DNA from: Hymenoscyphus infarciens
Lineage: Eukaryota; Ascomycota; Leotiomycetes; Helotiales; Helotiaceae
Reading direction: 5' to 3'
Assembly (NCBI GenBank): GCA_001414345.1
Contig: LLCB01000269.1
Coordinates: forward strand, 1 to 64,000
DNA: 64,000 bases
Shown: piece by piece, positions 21,303 through 34,229 of the stretch
How positions within the stretch are numbered: the stretch's first letter is position 1
How the letters are laid out: each line of letters starts with the position of its first letter
Notes under the pieces: generated by a model
Told to the model about the DNA's origin: nothing
What the model saw: the letters and a program-made list of their open reading frames with translations, nothing else
The model's database searches: none
Translations under genes and position numbers: made by a program

Positions 21303-22516
21303 ATGGCATATAACCGAACCTTCAACCCGGATTCACTTCCAGCGTAAGCTTGTACCCCTCCAAAAGCCACCCCACCAAGATTGCGCTGACCAGAAAATTC
21401 CAGATTCGCAGAACCAGAGCGGGTATTGATCAACACCACTTCTCCTAAGCATACTGAATAAAAAGCTCACTAACCTTTGATTCACAGAAGCAATCCAACA
21501 ATCCCCCTCCAGGCCCATCCCACTCTCCCACTCCACAACCTCTTCACCACCAATCCTCCCAGCACTCTCAGTACTCGCAACACCCTCCTCAGCCTCACCA
21601 TAGCGCGGCTCAAGAAGCAGCATACGCCCAGCAGTACGGAAATAAACCACAACCACCTCTCCCAGACCCAAGACAAGCAGGAGGAAGAAGACTATCTCCC
21701 CAGATGCCTCCTTCAGGAAATTACGGCTACGGACAGTCTCCCCCAGGCTCAGCTCATGGAGGATATGGCGCCAATCCACCTAGTCACGCAAGTGGATATG
21801 GAGCTGCGGGAGCTACACCAAGCTATGGCGCGCAAGCACAGAGACCTCCTCCAACATCGAGACCACCTCCTTCTCCGGCTCCAACAAATGGTGCAGATCC
21901 CGCATTATGGCCTCTCTTCAAAGCTGTTGACAAAGATGGTAACGATTTGCTTTCAAAAATAATAATATCTATAAGCAAACTAACTTAACTCTAGGCAGCG
22001 GACAACTAAGTGAAAAAGAACTCCGGGCAGCCCTCGTAAACGGCGACTGGTCCTCCTTCGATCCCTACACCGTAAAAATGATGATCCGCATGTTCGACAG
22101 CGATCGTTCGGGTCTCATCGGGTTCGAAGAATTCTGCGGATTATGGGGATTCTTAGCCGCATGGCGCGGACTCTTTGATCGATTCGACGCCGATAGAAGT
22201 GGGAATATCAGCCTTCCTGAATATACAAATGCGTTGGTAGCCTTTGGATATCGACTAAGTCCCGCCTTTGTCAAGACACTCTTTCAGACGTTTGATAAGA
22301 GGGGTGAGGGGGCGATCAGTTTCGATCTTTTCGTGCAAAGTTGTATTAGTTTGAAGAGGATGACGGATGTTTTTAAGAAGTATGACGATGATAGGGATGG
22401 GTATATTACTTTATCTTTGTGAGTTTTCCCCCTACTATCCCCCTTTTGCTATTTTGCAGGTTACTAATTTTGCAATCAGCGAGGATTTCTTAACCGAGAT
22501 CATTCGACAGAGATAA
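21303..22516 (+). CDS. PEF1: Penta-EF-hand protein (peflin/ALG-2 type)
   Basis: Five exons (21303-21343, 21404-21422, 21488-21938, 21995-22418, 22480-22516) encode 323 residues. Exon 2 is a 19-nt micro-exon that keeps the frame (PAFAEPERKQ). The first 140 residues are a disordered P/Q/G/Y-rich arm with YGYGQSPPGS and GYGAAGATPSYG repeats. The C-terminal half carries five EF-hands: DKDGSGQLSEKE, DSDRSGLIGFEE, DADRSGNISLPE, DKRGEGAISFDL and DDDRDGYITLSFED. EF4 lacks several canonical acidic ligands and is probably weak, as usual in the family. PEF proteins bind Ca2+, dimerise through EF5 and act as adaptors at membranes, ESCRT or COPII sites; yeast Pef1 works in cation homeostasis and budding. 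The last exon supplies only EDFLTEIIRQR. Confidence 0.93.
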
Positions 22517-24128
22517 GGGGATGAGATTGTGTATTAGCAAGGAGAGGAAAGGGGGCGGGGGAACAGGCTTTAGGGGAAAGGCCAGGATTCGGCGTAATGT
22601 TTGCATGGCTTTTCTTCCCTTTTTTTGATTGATTTTCTTCTCTGATTGTAATCTTACTTTTTATCTCCATGTTATGAAGGAACTCAGATATATAGACAAA
22701 TGTGATACCCATATTGCAAATCTGGGTTATATATTCATATTGACGTGAATTTTTAGTCTAGAGGCGAGAGATTCGTTCAAACAATACGTTGTTAGATATC
22801 CAGTCCTTGGTTTAAACTCTCGAGTTTATAAGTACACGGAGAAAGCTCCGAAAACCGCGTGAAGGAAGAAACGAGAGGTCTTTGAATGAACCTATTCAGA
22901 GACGGTTGAAGGTAACCACAGAGAAAGGTAAGGGTGTGTGAGCATTGCCCGAAATTATGGCAAGATACCTATCCGTCGGCCTTGCGAGTGAGACGTGTTA
23001 TTCTCGGTAGAAGAAACATGGCGTGAAAGTAGCTTGGATGAGTCAAGTTGCGTAGTGCAATATCTACCTATTCTACTCGAATGATTTTGAGTCGTACTCT
23101 ACACTACTCTACTCTGCTCTGCTCTACTCTACTTAGCTTAGGCTTAGCATAGGCTTAGCATAGAGTTACTTTGGCATCGAGTTACCCAAAGTAACTCTTG
23201 AGTCTTGAGTCTTGAGTAATCAAAAGGAACTTCTTCTCCTCTCCTCTCCTCTCCTCTCCTTATAAGCACGTCTAAGCTACCCGAAGTAATTAAACCAATG
23301 CATTTACAGTATAAGCGAAGAAAGTGACAAAAATTCCGTTCTTTGAAAAGGGTAATTAGTAAGTAGATGAATTCTAATCTTAGAAGGTTATAAGTTTTTT
23401 CCTTCTCTCGCTCCGAGGATGTAAGGTAGGTAATTAATTTATTGCGTTATCTAGTCTTCTTGGAGGTGGAAAGATGGATGACGATAAATGGTCTTGGGAG
23501 AGTCGAAGTATGGATCTATTTTTATAAAATTCTAAGTATGATTATGGTTATGATTATGGTTATGGTTATGGTTATGGTTATGGTTATGGTTATGGGAATA
23601 AAAGAACTTGAGATTGCAGGGTGTAGAAACTCGTGCTTAAGCCGGTATAGAGAAGAAATTTTAGGCTTCTGTGATAGGGATATGAAGAAGATTATAGTAT
23701 CAAAGTTTGATGAAACAGTAGGAATGCGGGATTCCTCGAGGTCTTTACCTGAGACTTGGAAGCAGTAGAGGCGAGATTTGGTACACTTGTACTTGTATAT
23801 AAGCCTTTTGCTTCAGAGACAAGAACACAGGTGTGAATAAGAACAGAAGAAAATAGAGAGAGAGAAATGAGAAAAGGAGAGAGCGCTAAAAACATATACA
23901 CGCCGGCAAATGGAAGAACCGAAAAAACCATCGCCTATACCAAAAAAGAACCATGCATTACCAAATATCAAAAACCCTCAAGCATAAGGTCAATCGCTCA
24001 ATCCGTAGACCTAACTCCCAGTCCAAAAATAATACATATATGGTATCATACACTCCCTCTCCACCCCTCTTTATTCTTGCCTCTTGTACCCGCAATCCCG
24101 TCGAAAATCAAATATCCCATCTCCATTC
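22517..24128. other. Intergenic between convergent genes, simple-sequence rich
   Basis: About 1.6 kb containing 3' UTRs and several simple repeats: ACTCT/GCTCT runs near 23097-23132, GCTTAGCATAG duplications near 23137-23165, CTCCT runs near 23235-23260 and a TTATGG tract at 23541-23596. No gene was recognised. Confidence 0.5.
23541..23596. repeat. TTATGG hexanucleotide microsatellite
   Basis: About nine tandem ATTATGG/GTTATGG-type units. The local open frame (Met-Val repeats) is a by-product of the repeat. Confidence 0.85.
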
Positions 24129-25004
24129 CTATCGCGAGAAAAATCTCCCAAGCATTCCAGTTGCCAAATTACTCGCCATGCCTCCCGAAAGCATGGCGGA
24201 CCCTGCTAGATTCGATGCCTGTCCGAATTTGTCGCATCGCGAGAAGGCGAGAGTATTTGTGATTGTGAGACTGAGGGCGATTACTGGAGTTTGGAGTTAG
24301 CATTTTCCTTCCTCCCTCTCCCAATACGTCTCCTTTCCACCATGCCCTCGGTCCTCTCCCCTCTCTCCATCCTTCCCCTTCCCCTTCCCCTTCCTCAATC
24401 CCAATCCACCAGAAAGGGAATAAAACATACCAACGAGCGTCAACCAGATAAAGGCAAACTTCAGAATCGCCACCAGCGCAAGCGCAATCCAAATCAGCGG
24501 CTGACTATAAAGCGCCAACCAAAAGAACCTCCTATCCGTCGCACTAATCTGTTTCGTCGCCGGATCCGAGGACTCGAATACCCAGTGGGAATCTCCTGTT
24601 TCGGGGTGTACTTCGTTCCACCATCGTAGCCCAACTAATCGACGACCGGCTATGTTTTTGAGGTAGTAGAAATCCGCTGCGAGGAGGAGGATGGTGATTA
24701 TGAAGATGAGGACACTGTGGATTTATGAGTTAGTGAGTGTATGGCAGACGGGATATAGGCAAGGAAAGAAGGGCGAAGATAAGGGGCAGAGGAAGAAGGG
24801 AAAATACAAGTTATCCGTAAAAAGAATCCCCAAAAGGTAAACCAGCAACGAAGCTATTCAGTTAGTACACCATCCATCCACCTATGCGCCTAGGCCATTG
24901 TACTTACAGATTCGGAAAGCAAGGAAGGTAAGCAGGGTAATGGGATGGTAACTGAGTCTCCAACTCAGGGTCCCTTCTGGAGTTTGGGGATGCGAAGGAT
25001 CCAT
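24129..25004 (-). CDS. TVP23: Golgi membrane protein TVP23
   Basis: Four exons (25004-24908, 24853-24808, 24714-24431, 24283-24129) make 193 residues, the usual size. The protein starts [21 protein letters not shown] and has four hydrophobic segments. Family signatures are [47 protein letters not shown] and a C-terminal [22 protein letters not shown] stretch ending LGRFFSR. TVP23 (DUF846/FAM18) is a multi-pass late-Golgi protein needed for efficient endosome-to-Golgi vesicle traffic. All splice junctions are GT-AG and in phase. It lies downstream of MPH1 on the same strand. Identification is secure by signature. Confidence 0.94.
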
Positions 25005-25531
25005 TTGTGTTGAGAATTGTTTCTGTTCGCGATGTACGTACGGGCTTCTGGCCTTGTGGTGTTGCTGGAAGCTGATCTGTCAAATACCCCTGTCACTTGG
25101 GCGGGATGGTTCCGAGTCACGTGTACTGCTTCCTTCACTAGTTCTCTTGTTCTCATTTAGTCTCGGGCCAATTTATATATTGCACTGTCCTTAGGTTGAT
25201 ACTTTGTACCAACGAGTGGTCTTTACTGCCGCTTTTTCGGTCCATACCATACTCGTAATTTGAAGGAACCGAAGTGACTTTGGCTTGCCTAGTTTCAAAA
25301 CTGGAATTAACTTGTGCCCACTCTTGAGTTACATTATCATATCTTTCTCCTGATTCAGTCATTTCTACACAATCATGCTTCATAGGAATGAATCATTTTG
25401 ACGCCTTTTACTGGTTGCTACAGACGAATTGACTAGAACATTCATTTAAGCAGTTATTCCACCAACGCCAGCTATTCCGCCGACCCGACAGCAGTACTCC
25501 AACGCTATGCATAAAAAATCGACCAAGTACA
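25005..25531. other. Spacer between MPH1 stop and TVP23 start
   Basis: Contains the TVP23 promoter and the MPH1 3' UTR on the minus strand. Only short unrelated open frames were seen. Confidence 0.5.
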
Positions 25532-28500
25532 TTATTCATCACTATCTTCTTCAAAAATAGGGGCTTTCCTTCTTCTGCCTCCAAATGGCGCAGGTGGATC
25601 AGAGCCGAGTTGCTTTGTTACTCGAGCTGTTGCTGACTTGTAAGTTTTGCAAAGTGACTGGAGATCCGGCAAATCATCCCCATCACTGTCCTGCGTGGAA
25701 ACAAACAGCGACTGCTTGCGAGGAGGTGCTTTCTTCGGTTTTGGATTCCGTACTGGGGGTGGACTCGACGAGTGTGTCAGAGGGCTTCTCCTAGTCATCG
25801 TCATACTAGAGAAACTTCCATCATTGACTACGAAATCAAGAAGACTTCCAGAATCCTCGCTGTCATCAGATATCTCCTCGCTTCTGGCCAGATCGTCCCC
25901 CTCGCCTTCCGTGTCATCGCCACTGATTTCTTGACGATTTGTCGCTCCAGGGGTTGCTTCCATGTCGCTTCCGGGATCTGAGAGAAAAACAGCACTTCTT
26001 CGGTTGGCTTTTGGTGTTTTCTTCGGTTTCATTGCTGATCTCCTAGACTGAGGGGTAGTAGGATCATCAGTTTCCGTTTCATCTCCAATCAACTTTGGTA
26101 TATTCCACGATCCCTGAGAAGGTGGTCTATCCCCGTAAGGCACCACAAACCGATCTTCGGGGTTTTGTGATCGCGCAAGAGTCTTGAGCAGGTTTACAAA
26201 CCTCTCTGTACACTGGCCATGAGATACTTTGCTCGTCGGTCCTAATATTCTTTGTGATTCGGTCTGGGCAGTCAAATCGGGCATCCCAACTTCTTCAATC
26301 TCATTTCCAGCGATGTTTTGAAATCGTTCGACAAGTTCCATGGTGTCTTCTGGGTTTAGAAGAACTGATTCTACTGGTACGATTGGAGCCAGTTGAGATT
26401 TGGGGACAGCCTTGACCTTGGGTGTCTTTTTCTTTTGTATAGTCACACCCAAGTCCGTCAATACTGTGCCATTTGCTGACATCCGAGAAGCAGCCTGGAA
26501 TCCCGTTTCTACCCCATCTGGCATATGGAATTTCTTTGGTGGCATTTTCTTTTTCGTAACTCTACGCCTCGGTTCGGGCAGCCCGGGATTTTGCGTATTC
26601 TCTGGTGGAATCTCTATCATTCGTTTGTCGACCTCAGGTTTGATGTCCTTGGGAATGATACGAACAGAAAGGTCATGTCGAAAATTAAAACGTGCTCCTG
26701 CGCTAATCATTTTCTGCATCTGCTCGTAATTATCCTTGGCTTTTGTGAAAGAGTCCTCTTCCTTGCCGCGCATCAATAAGAGCACAATGTTTCCGGCACG
26801 CTTTCGCCCAGTTCGACCCATACGTTGTAACATTCGAATTGGAGATGCTGAAGCGTCATAACAAACAATCAGATCCACCTGCCCAATATCCAAACCTTCC
26901 TCTCCAATTGAAGTGGCGACGATGACGTTGATTTTCCCCTTCTTGAAGTCCCGAATGGTCTCGAGCTGCTTTGCCTGATTCATCCCCTCGGAACGCTTGG
27001 AATCAGCTTGACCAACAAAGACGGATGCTCTAATCAGAGGCTGGTGGACATTGAGCACGCGGGAGATTTCTTCTGCACTATCCCGAAACTCTGCAAAAAC
27101 AATCACTCGGGTCGCAGATGGTGGCATGTCTTCACCCAGTCTCCCCTCTCCCGCATCGACGAAATGATTCAGAACCGTAGAGCAAAGATGAGTGAGCTTG
27201 GGATGGCCTACGAAACCGTCTCGATTGACCCACATCTGCATCAAACTCATCATCTTCTTGAAATCTTGGTTTTCTGCGAGCTGCGTTCGATATTTCCCAC
27301 CCTTGTTTCCATCTTCGACACCTTGTCGAAAATCCTTGATAGAGGAGAAGAAAGGTCCGATACCGTGGAAGTTGAGCAGCTTTATTCCATGGGCTACGCT
27401 TGCGAGAATTGTGAAAAGTCCATTTATCATACCTTTCACAGGAAAACTTGCATTTTTGCCAGCAGTGGCAAACCATTGTTTTTTGGCCTGTATCAGGCCA
27501 AAAGGTGTAAGTGACATGGGGTCTTTGTTATAATACGCATTCTGAGCGCACAGAAGATTGACTAATGGTTGTAAAGCCTTGGAAAAGTGCTCCTTTATAA
27601 GTAGGATCTCTGGCGATGGATCTAATACGATCGTGTCGATATTCCGCCTATGAACGTATTGTGCAATGTCGATCGATTCTTCGGTCCGGATTTCAACCTT
27701 GGAAATCTCCAGGTTGTCAATTACCTCCTGTACGGATTCAACACTTGAACCTGGAGTGGCAGTCAAAGCAAGAATTCGAAAACTCTTATTGAACCTTCTT
27801 AAAAAATTCACAACCTTGACGTACGAATAGTTTCCAGTTGCCCGATGTGCCTCGTCAACAACGAGTAGCACAATTTTCTTGGGATCAGCTATGCCAGTTG
27901 ATAGATCATTCTCGAGTGTCTGTGGTGTCATAAAGAAGACCCTTTTGTCCGCCCACTCTTCAGCTCGGAGTGCTGGCGCTTGATCGCCTGTAAGCATTGT
28001 GGTTTGCGACTTTGGAATTCCCACGATTCCAAAACAAGCGTCAACCTGCTGAGCTACTAAGGGTTTTGTGGGAGCTACAAAGACAATTTGAGCTTTTTTG
28101 GTCCAGAGAAAGTAGTTGAACATCACTGTAGCAGCAATAAAAGTTTTCCCAAGTCCGGTAGGAAGTGCTACAAGGCAGTTGTTGAAAAGGGCATTCCTCA
28201 CAATGCTGAATTGGTAGTCTCGAATCTTTCCAAGATTTGTAGGGTATACCCATTTTGCGAGAGCCTCCTTGTTGAGTTCATGCTGAGTTGGGGCTTCCGG
28301 TGGCAAGTCAACAATGAAGTTATGAACCTTTTTGGCTTGCGAAGCCGACACTTCAACTGGGGCCTGGCCACCAAATAAAGTCGTCTGTCGAAGACCATTT
28401 TTTGGTGCTACAAGTCGCTGCCGTGGCACATGATTTAATTGGGTAGGTCTGAGTGGCGAAGAGCCTATAATTATAGCTTCTTGGTTCGCGGCTTCTGGCG

Positions 28501-28951
28501 ACGAGAAAGCATCGGAAGGTAGGTCTTCTAACTCCTTTGAAACCTCGTTCCGCGGCGGGGTCTTTTGCCGTTGCCTGAAAGAATCAAATACTGTATTTTG
28601 TCGGCGTGGAACCGCGGGTGTTGGTGGTTCAGGTCGCGGCTTCCTGAAAATCGGACCTCTGATACGGTACGGACTTGAATCTGGATGCCCATCCGCTTGT
28701 GTTGCTCCCACAATCTTCGCAGCCGGCACTTCCCCAACCCCTACATGAATCTTGTATTTCTTCTTCGGCTTCGTAGATTCCTCCCCGTCTTCCCCCGAAC
28801 CTCCTTCTTCGTCTGATCCATATGTAACCCTCGGTCGTTTGTTCAAATTCGATTGCGGGGAGCGGCGGAGGGGTGGTAAAGTTTGAGAGGCCTGACTGCA
28901 CGCATTTATCATATCCTCATCCGAAATGTCTCCATAATCCTCCTCGTCCAT
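25532..28951 (-). CDS. mph1: FANCM-family DNA helicase MPH1
   Basis: Single exon, 1139 residues, within the usual 1000-1200 range. A 3'-5' DNA translocase that unwinds D-loops and reverses forks in error-free bypass and crosslink repair in the nucleus. Motif I is [12 protein letters not shown] (about 257-268), motif [12 protein letters not shown] (about 362), motif III TATPGSS and motif [12 protein letters not shown] (about 705). Between the RecA lobes is the helical insert typical of the MPH1/FANCM/Hef branch. The N-terminus is acidic ([20 protein letters not shown]) and the C-terminal third is disordered, basic and serine-rich, ending EEDSDE. The frame is unbroken over 3.4 kb, which is evidence of good base quality in this region. 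Confidence 0.97.
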   Translation of the reverse strand: MDEEDYGDISDEDMINACSQASQTLPPLRRSPQSNLNKRPRVTYGSDEEGGSGEDGEESTKPKKKYKIHVGVGEVPAAKIVGATQADGHPDSSPYRIRGPIFRKPRPEPPTPAVPRRQNTVFDSFRQRQKTPPRNEVSKELEDLPSDAFSSPEAANQEAIIIGSSPLRPTQLNHVPRQRLVAPKNGLRQTTLFGGQAPVEVSASQAKKVHNFIVDLPPEAPTQHELNKEALAKWVYPTNLGKIRDYQFSIVRNALFNNCLVALPTGLGKTFIAATVMFNYFLWTKKAQIVFVAPTKPLVAQQVDACFGIVGIPKSQTTMLTGDQAPALRAEEWADKRVFFMTPQTLENDLSTGIADPKKIVLLVVDEAHRATGNYSYVKVVNFLRRFNKSFRILALTATPGSSVESVQEVIDNLEISKVEIRTEESIDIAQYVHRRNIDTIVLDPSPEILLIKEHFSKALQPLVNLLCAQNAYYNKDPMSLTPFGLIQAKKQWFATAGKNASFPVKGMINGLFTILASVAHGIKLLNFHGIGPFFSSIKDFRQGVEDGNKGGKYRTQLAENQDFKKMMSLMQMWVNRDGFVGHPKLTHLCSTVLNHFVDAGEGRLGEDMPPSATRVIVFAEFRDSAEEISRVLNVHQPLIRASVFVGQADSKRSEGMNQAKQLETIRDFKKGKINVIVATSIGEEGLDIGQVDLIVCYDASASPIRMLQRMGRTGRKRAGNIVLLLMRGKEEDSFTKAKDNYEQMQKMISAGARFNFRHDLSVRIIPKDIKPEVDKRMIEIPPENTQNPGLPEPRRRVTKKKMPPKKFHMPDGVETGFQAASRMSANGTVLTDLGVTIQKKKTPKVKAVPKSQLAPIVPVESVLLNPEDTMELVERFQNIAGNEIEEVGMPDLTAQTESQRILGPTSKVSHGQCTERFVNLLKTLARSQNPEDRFVVPYGDRPPSQGSWNIPKLIGDETETDDPTTPQSRRSAMKPKKTPKANRRSAVFLSDPGSDMEATPGATNRQEISGDDTEGEGDDLARSEEISDDSEDSGSLLDFVVNDGSFSSMTMTRRSPLTHSSSPPPVRNPKPKKAPPRKQSLFVSTQDSDGDDLPDLQSLCKTYKSATARVTKQLGSDPPAPFGGRRRKAPIFEEDSDE

Positions 28952-29297
28952 GGCTCTGGCGTTGGTCGAAGCAGCATAACTTGCTGGGGAAAGGATTGTT
29001 GGATGAAGGTGGGTGTTGAAAGCGCGACGCGATCGAGCGCGTTCACGGAACCTTCACCTTCGCACGTGATATAGTAATTGATGGAAGGCGCAATTAAGTG
29101 AAAAGCACTGAGAGGAAAGGTACATTTCTAAACAGTTTTACTTACGACTAGATGTGCCTCCCTTGTTGCTTCTCTTCTTCGCACCTGCCATACCTCGACG
29201 GTGTTGGACCAGGGCGAGGTCGGGTTGGAAAACATCATGGCAAATTTCACACGAGCAATTTTGTCAGTCAAAACAGGGTTCAAATAATAAGTCTTTC
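28952..29297. other. Spacer between PRP16 stop and MPH1 start
   Basis: Serves as the MPH1 promoter. On the minus strand near 29145-29262 a short frame reads CEICHDVFQPDLALVQHRRG, which resembles one C2H2 finger, but it has no start codon in frame and is not called as a gene. Confidence 0.4.
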
Positions 29298-32200
29298 TTA
29301 GAAGCCACGGCCATTTCTTTTAGCTATGGGCTTTCTGACAGCACCATGCGAGGATACCTTTTTGACCGCGGATGGCACTACTGCCTGTCTCGTTGTCTTG
29401 TTACTCTCATCCTCCAGTCTTTGCTCCTCCTTTGACTTGTCCTCGGCCATCTGCGCCTCGATCTCCATTTTCTTATTAAATTCCACCTCAGTTACTCTCT
29501 TTTCTCTTGCAGAGTACCCTTTCTCTTTCACCGAGTAGAACACACCACCCAGTTCCGCAAGCCAGTGAGGATCAACAGCCGTCACAGTTGACATGTATTC
29601 CTTGGAAGTAAGAATCAGCTCATGGTAAACAACATAATCTGGGAGGTATCCCAATCCATAAAGTGCACTCGTCGGGTGTAACTGAACAGTTACACTTGTT
29701 CTCAAATTGACGTATTCGCCAATTCCTTTGACTTTTGCTGCTTGGTGGTAATATCCTGAGCAGATACATTTTCGAATAACATCCCAGTCCGTACCGCAAC
29801 TGACCATAGCCATCTTTTGCATTTTCATGATATCCAATAGTTGTTCTCTGATTTCCTTTGCTCGACGCAACGATTTGGGGTGTAGGAAATGTCGAGTACA
29901 CCAGGCATCTGAGTAGCCATTCATTTTCCATTGCGAGTATACATGAAGATATGTCAAATGGTCGGACTCGGGAACGAAAAACTTTTCACGAGCTGCATCT
30001 GACTCTTCCTGGCGTTCTTTCGGCCTATAGAAGACACTAGGGACAGATAGCATGGATACAATTGTAAGCATTTCCTCGCTGCAGCCGTACTCTTCCGATC
30101 CAATAAGAAGCTTCGCTAGTGATGGATCCATAGGAAAAGCTGTCATTTTCCTGCCGATTTCGGTGAGGTCGCCAATGTTGTTTAGGGCGCCTAACGCCCA
30201 GAGGTCGAAGAGCGAGGTGGTGATAGTGTCTTGTGGCGGGGGGTCCATGAAGTCAAAGTCCAACAAATCCTTCACTCCCAAGGATTTCAGGAGTAGAACA
30301 GTGTTACTGAGATTGGTACGTTGGATTTCCGGAATGGTTTGAATATACAGCTCATCCTTAAAAGCAGCTTCGGTAAAGAGATGATATGCTTTGCCAGGCC
30401 CAGTACGTCCTGCTCTACCAGCTCTCTGGGAGGCGTTCGCTTGGGAAATTGGAGTGATCTGAAGAGTGTCCATACCCATTCGTGGATTGTAAACTTTAAG
30501 CTTGGAGTACCCAGCATCGACAACATACATGATACCATCAACAGTCAGACTAGTCTCCGCAATATTCGTTGCAACAATCACTTTCCTGACACCAGGGGCT
30601 GCTTTGTCGAAGATCTTTGCTTGGAGATCTGCGGGCATTTGACTGTAGATGGGTAAGATGCTGAGTTTTGGGGGGTCGTTGAGGGCATTGAGCCGTTCTT
30701 GGACCAGATCGCAAGTGCATTCAATGTCCTCTTGTCCAGTCATAAACACCAAGATATCACCAGCACCCATCGAGACATGGATTGCTAAGACCTGCTGGAC
30801 AGCCTGATCAACGTAGTCCTCGACCGGCGAGCGGTGGAACATAACGTCGACTGGAAAGGTACGACCTGGGATAAAGAATTCTGGGGCTCCTCCGTAAAAA
30901 TCAGAGAACCTCTTCGAGTTCATTGTGGCAGATGTGACGATAAGCTTGAGGTCGCGGCGACGGGCGAGTACTTTTTTGAATAGCCCCATCAAAACGTCAG
31001 TGTTCAGAGCCCTTTCGTGAGCCTCGTCCATGATGACACAGGAGTAACGATCAAGATCCGGTTCATTCAGCGATTCTCTCAAAAGAACACCATCAGTCAT
31101 GTATTTGATGCATGTCTCCTTACTAGTACAGTCTTCGAAACGAATGGCGTAGCCAACAGTACTACCGAGTCTGCATTCCATTTCTTCACTGACACGTTTT
31201 GCCACACTCATTGCTGCTACTCTTCGGGGTTGAGTGCATCCTATCATACCCAGTTTTGCGTACCCATCCTCGTGTAAAAATTGTGTCAACTGTGTAGTTT
31301 TCCCGGATCCTGTCTCCCCAACAACTATGACAACTTGGTTATCACGAATCACCCTTAACAGGTCCTCCCGAACAGCAAATGCTGGTAAATACTCTCGCTG
31401 TTCCTTGAGAGATTTACTTTGACTGAAATTACTGGCCCCTTCGTTCTTCTTCATGTGCTGGGCAAATTTGCTGTTGCCCTGTTCCTCTTCCTCTCCGGGA
31501 ACAGGTGCAGCACTATCTCCCTCGTCTTCCTTGACACCCATCAGGTTTCCCAGGGCAGTTCCGGCCATGTTTGTTGCCTCCTGGGCCTGCTTCTGCCTTT
31601 CTTTTTGTTGTCGCTTCTCCTTCACGACCTTACTGCCTTTACGGCTGAATACTGCCATGTCGCTTTGGTTGTCTCGAACTGCCGGTACAGGTTCCAGCTG
31701 TTTTGAAAATACGGTCCTTCCATCTAAGAATGGTGGTTTGAGATCATGCACAAGAAGATGAACTCTAGTAGCCTCTTCATCGTCCTCGAAATCATCCCCA
31801 AAGTCTCTTCTTTGGGCGACTCCAGATGTGAGCATACGATTCGTCTCCCAGGCATCCACATCCTTCTGCTTCTGTGATGCCCGAACACTTATTCGCTTCC
31901 CAGTCTTTTTCTCCGTGAGCGCAGCCTCTCGTTGCTGCTCGGCCCATGTGTTGTCGTAAGAACCAAATGGATTGTGGCTATCGTCTCCGAAAGTGTGTCC
32001 GAATTCGTCTCCATCGTACCAATCTCTGTCCAATGCCTTCGAATCCTCTTCGTTCACAAAAGGCTCTGGGCCATCGAATTCCTTTTGGCGAGGGGTTGAT
32101 CCAGGAGTCGAGGCGTATCGTGATTGTCCATGGGGTGTTGACGCTCGAGATCCATTTGGTGCTCGACTTTGAGACCTCGATGCTACCGATTTCGGGGCGC

Positions 32201-32303
32201 GACTCTGCGATGCTGGTCTCGTAGGCACAACAAACCTGTCGTCTGATCGCAGAGGATTGAAGTCCAGCTTTCGGCGCTTAGGGCTCTGCTCGTCCCTAGC
32301 CAT
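29298..32303 (-). CDS. PRP16: DEAH-box splicing helicase PRP16
   Basis: Single exon, 1001 residues. Spliceosomal RNA-dependent ATPase that remodels the complex after the first step of splicing. The N-terminal 300 residues are disordered and contain the Prp16-type stretch [23 protein letters not shown]. Helicase core: motif [12 protein letters not shown] (about 328), motif [14 protein letters not shown] (about 425), motif III SATM (about 455), motif [14 protein letters not shown] (about 622), then HA2 and OB domains. The [21 protein letters not shown] context and the [20 protein letters not shown] stretch separate it from Prp2, Prp22 and Prp43. It ends in a basic tail, [11 protein letters not shown]. 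It starts 194 bp from the divergent PWP1. Confidence 0.96.
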   Translation of the reverse strand: MARDEQSPKRRKLDFNPLRSDDRFVVPTRPASQSRAPKSVASRSQSRAPNGSRASTPHGQSRYASTPGSTPRQKEFDGPEPFVNEEDSKALDRDWYDGDEFGHTFGDDSHNPFGSYDNTWAEQQREAALTEKKTGKRISVRASQKQKDVDAWETNRMLTSGVAQRRDFGDDFEDDEEATRVHLLVHDLKPPFLDGRTVFSKQLEPVPAVRDNQSDMAVFSRKGSKVVKEKRQQKERQKQAQEATNMAGTALGNLMGVKEDEGDSAAPVPGEEEEQGNSKFAQHMKKNEGASNFSQSKSLKEQREYLPAFAVREDLLRVIRDNQVVIVVGETGSGKTTQLTQFLHEDGYAKLGMIGCTQPRRVAAMSVAKRVSEEMECRLGSTVGYAIRFEDCTSKETCIKYMTDGVLLRESLNEPDLDRYSCVIMDEAHERALNTDVLMGLFKKVLARRRDLKLIVTSATMNSKRFSDFYGGAPEFFIPGRTFPVDVMFHRSPVEDYVDQAVQQVLAIHVSMGAGDILVFMTGQEDIECTCDLVQERLNALNDPPKLSILPIYSQMPADLQAKIFDKAAPGVRKVIVATNIAETSLTVDGIMYVVDAGYSKLKVYNPRMGMDTLQITPISQANASQRAGRAGRTGPGKAYHLFTEAAFKDELYIQTIPEIQRTNLSNTVLLLKSLGVKDLLDFDFMDPPPQDTITTSLFDLWALGALNNIGDLTEIGRKMTAFPMDPSLAKLLIGSEEYGCSEEMLTIVSMLSVPSVFYRPKERQEESDAAREKFFVPESDHLTYLHVYSQWKMNGYSDAWCTRHFLHPKSLRRAKEIREQLLDIMKMQKMAMVSCGTDWDVIRKCICSGYYHQAAKVKGIGEYVNLRTSVTVQLHPTSALYGLGYLPDYVVYHELILTSKEYMSTVTAVDPHWLAELGGVFYSVKEKGYSAREKRVTEVEFNKKMEIEAQMAEDKSKEEQRLEDESNKTTRQAVVPSAVKKVSSHGAVRKPIAKRNGRGF

Positions 32304-32497
32304 TTTGTTGTTGTCGTTGAGCTGGGTATGGTGTTCCCAAGTCGCAAAAATACGGAGTAGCTTCGCCCCTGCGGGTCACTAGCGTCACAAAAAAGTTAAT
32401 CGTCAGCGATAAGATAGAAAAAAAGTTCGCGCCCCGCACGCTTCGACTTCTTTTCTCGTACAAACTTGTCGCAAAGTACGACTCTCGAACATTCACG

Positions 32498-34229
32498 ATG
32501 TCAATGATTACGGCTACCGCGTGGGTGCCCCGTGGATTCGCTGCTCCGTTTCCTACCAGATACACCTTCGACGAAGACGAATTTCAGCGCATCGCGGAAC
32601 TTGCAAAGCTTCAACTCGACGACGCAAATGAAGATTTGGAGGAGGCCAAGAACCAGACAGAGCGCGATGGCAAACACAATGATGATGAAGACTCGGGTTC
32701 GGACGCAGAAGAAGCCTCCAAAACTTTAAAGTCAAACGGGTTAGTTATTCTACGAGACTTGTCGCAGTGTTCTTGCTAACATGCATCCACAGCGACGATG
32801 ACGATGACCTGAAGGAGTACGACCTAGAACACTATGATGAAGATGTTGAGATGGACCATGAAAAACAGGGCGACGGTATGGGCATGTTCGGAAATGTCAA
32901 ATCTCTCGCATACCATGATTCCAACGAAGACGACCCATACATCACAATGGCAGCCAATGAGGAGGACGATGAGGACCGAGAAGAGCTTCAAATACTTGCA
33001 ACCGACAACATGCTATTGGCAGCTAAAATCGAGGATGAAGTAGCACATCTCGAAGTGTATGTTTACGAAGACGAAGCCGACAACCTCTATGTTCATCACG
33101 ATCTCATGCTTCCAGCGATACCTCTGTGTATAGAGTGGTTGGATATTCCAGTAGGGAAAGCAAGCGTGGAGAAGGACTCGAGAGCAAACTTTGTGGCTGT
33201 TGGAACATTCGACCCGGATATTGAAATTTGGGACTTGGATACTGTTGATTGCATGTACCCAAATGCGATTCTCGGACAAGGAGGGGAAGGTGCTGAAGAC
33301 AAGAAGAAGAAAAAGAGAAAGAAGTCCAAGAAGGCCAACGACGACCACCATGTGGATGCAGTTCTTTCTCTTGCCGCCAATAGACAACATCGAAACCTCC
33401 TCGCCTCCTCTTCAGCAGATAAAACCGTGAAATTATGGGATCTGAATACTGCTAAATGTGCCAAATCATACACTCACCATACCGATAAGGTGTGCACGCT
33501 TGCATGGCATCCTAAGGAGTCAACAATCTTACTCAGTGGAAGTTATGATCGAACTGTTGTTGCAGCAGATATGAGGGCACCCGACGCCAAAGCTCCAAGA
33601 TGGGGAGTTGAGAGTGATGTTGAAAGTGTGCGATGGGACCCACATGATTCAAATTACTTCTATATCTCGACTGAGAACGGTATCATCCACTTCCACGATG
33701 TCCGAAATACTCCATCAAGTCCGGCAGCAAGTAAACCTGTCTGGATTCTCCAGGCACACGACGAGTCGGTATCGGCTTTCGACATAAATCCCGTCATACC
33801 AGGTTTCATGGTCACTGGTTCCACGGATAGACAAGTCAAACTGTGGAACATTCAACCTTCCGGCCCCACGATGGTTGTTACACGAAATTTGGAAGTTGGA
33901 AAGATCTTCTCGACTGTATTCGCACCGGACGAAGAGGTTGGTTTTAGATTATCGGTTGCAGGCAGCAAAGGAGTTGTTCAAGTTTGGGTGAATACTTGCG
34001 CCTATCCCCACAATTTTGAGTGTTAGTTCTAACAATTTTTGCGTAGGATACATCCACCAACCCAGCAGTCCGACGGGCATTCGCAGATAGAGTGACTCCA
34101 GTTGAAGGGGAGATTAAGGAAAGGTTGGTTGGGGTTCGAGACGACAGCGACGAATCGGAAGATGATAATGAGCCTGAAGGAGAAACCGAGCAAAATGGAG
34201 AAGGGTGGGAATCTATGGAAGAAGATTGA
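32498..34229 (+). CDS. PWP1: WD40 ribosome-biogenesis protein PWP1
   Basis: Three exons (32498-32739, 32793-33987, 34047-34229) give 539 residues. The N-terminus MSMITATAWVPRGFAAPFPTRYTFDEDEFQRI is the conserved PWP1 opening, followed by an acidic segment. WD repeats carry IEIWDLD, VKLWDLN and VKLWNIQ, with a basic KKKKKRKKSKK insert between the first and second. The C-terminal tail is acidic and ends WESMEED. PWP1 is nucleolar, binds chromatin at rDNA and works in 60S subunit assembly. The last intron (33988-34046) begins right after QVW. Its promoter is shared with PRP16 over 194 bp. Confidence 0.95.

Noticed and set aside
23442..23768. 108-codon frame with Met-Val repeats
   Set aside because: Product of the TTATGG microsatellite.
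29145..29262. C2H2-finger-like stretch CEICHDVFQPDLALVQHRRG on the minus strand
   Set aside because: Only one possible finger, a stop immediately upstream in frame, no start codon; could be chance in the MPH1 promoter.
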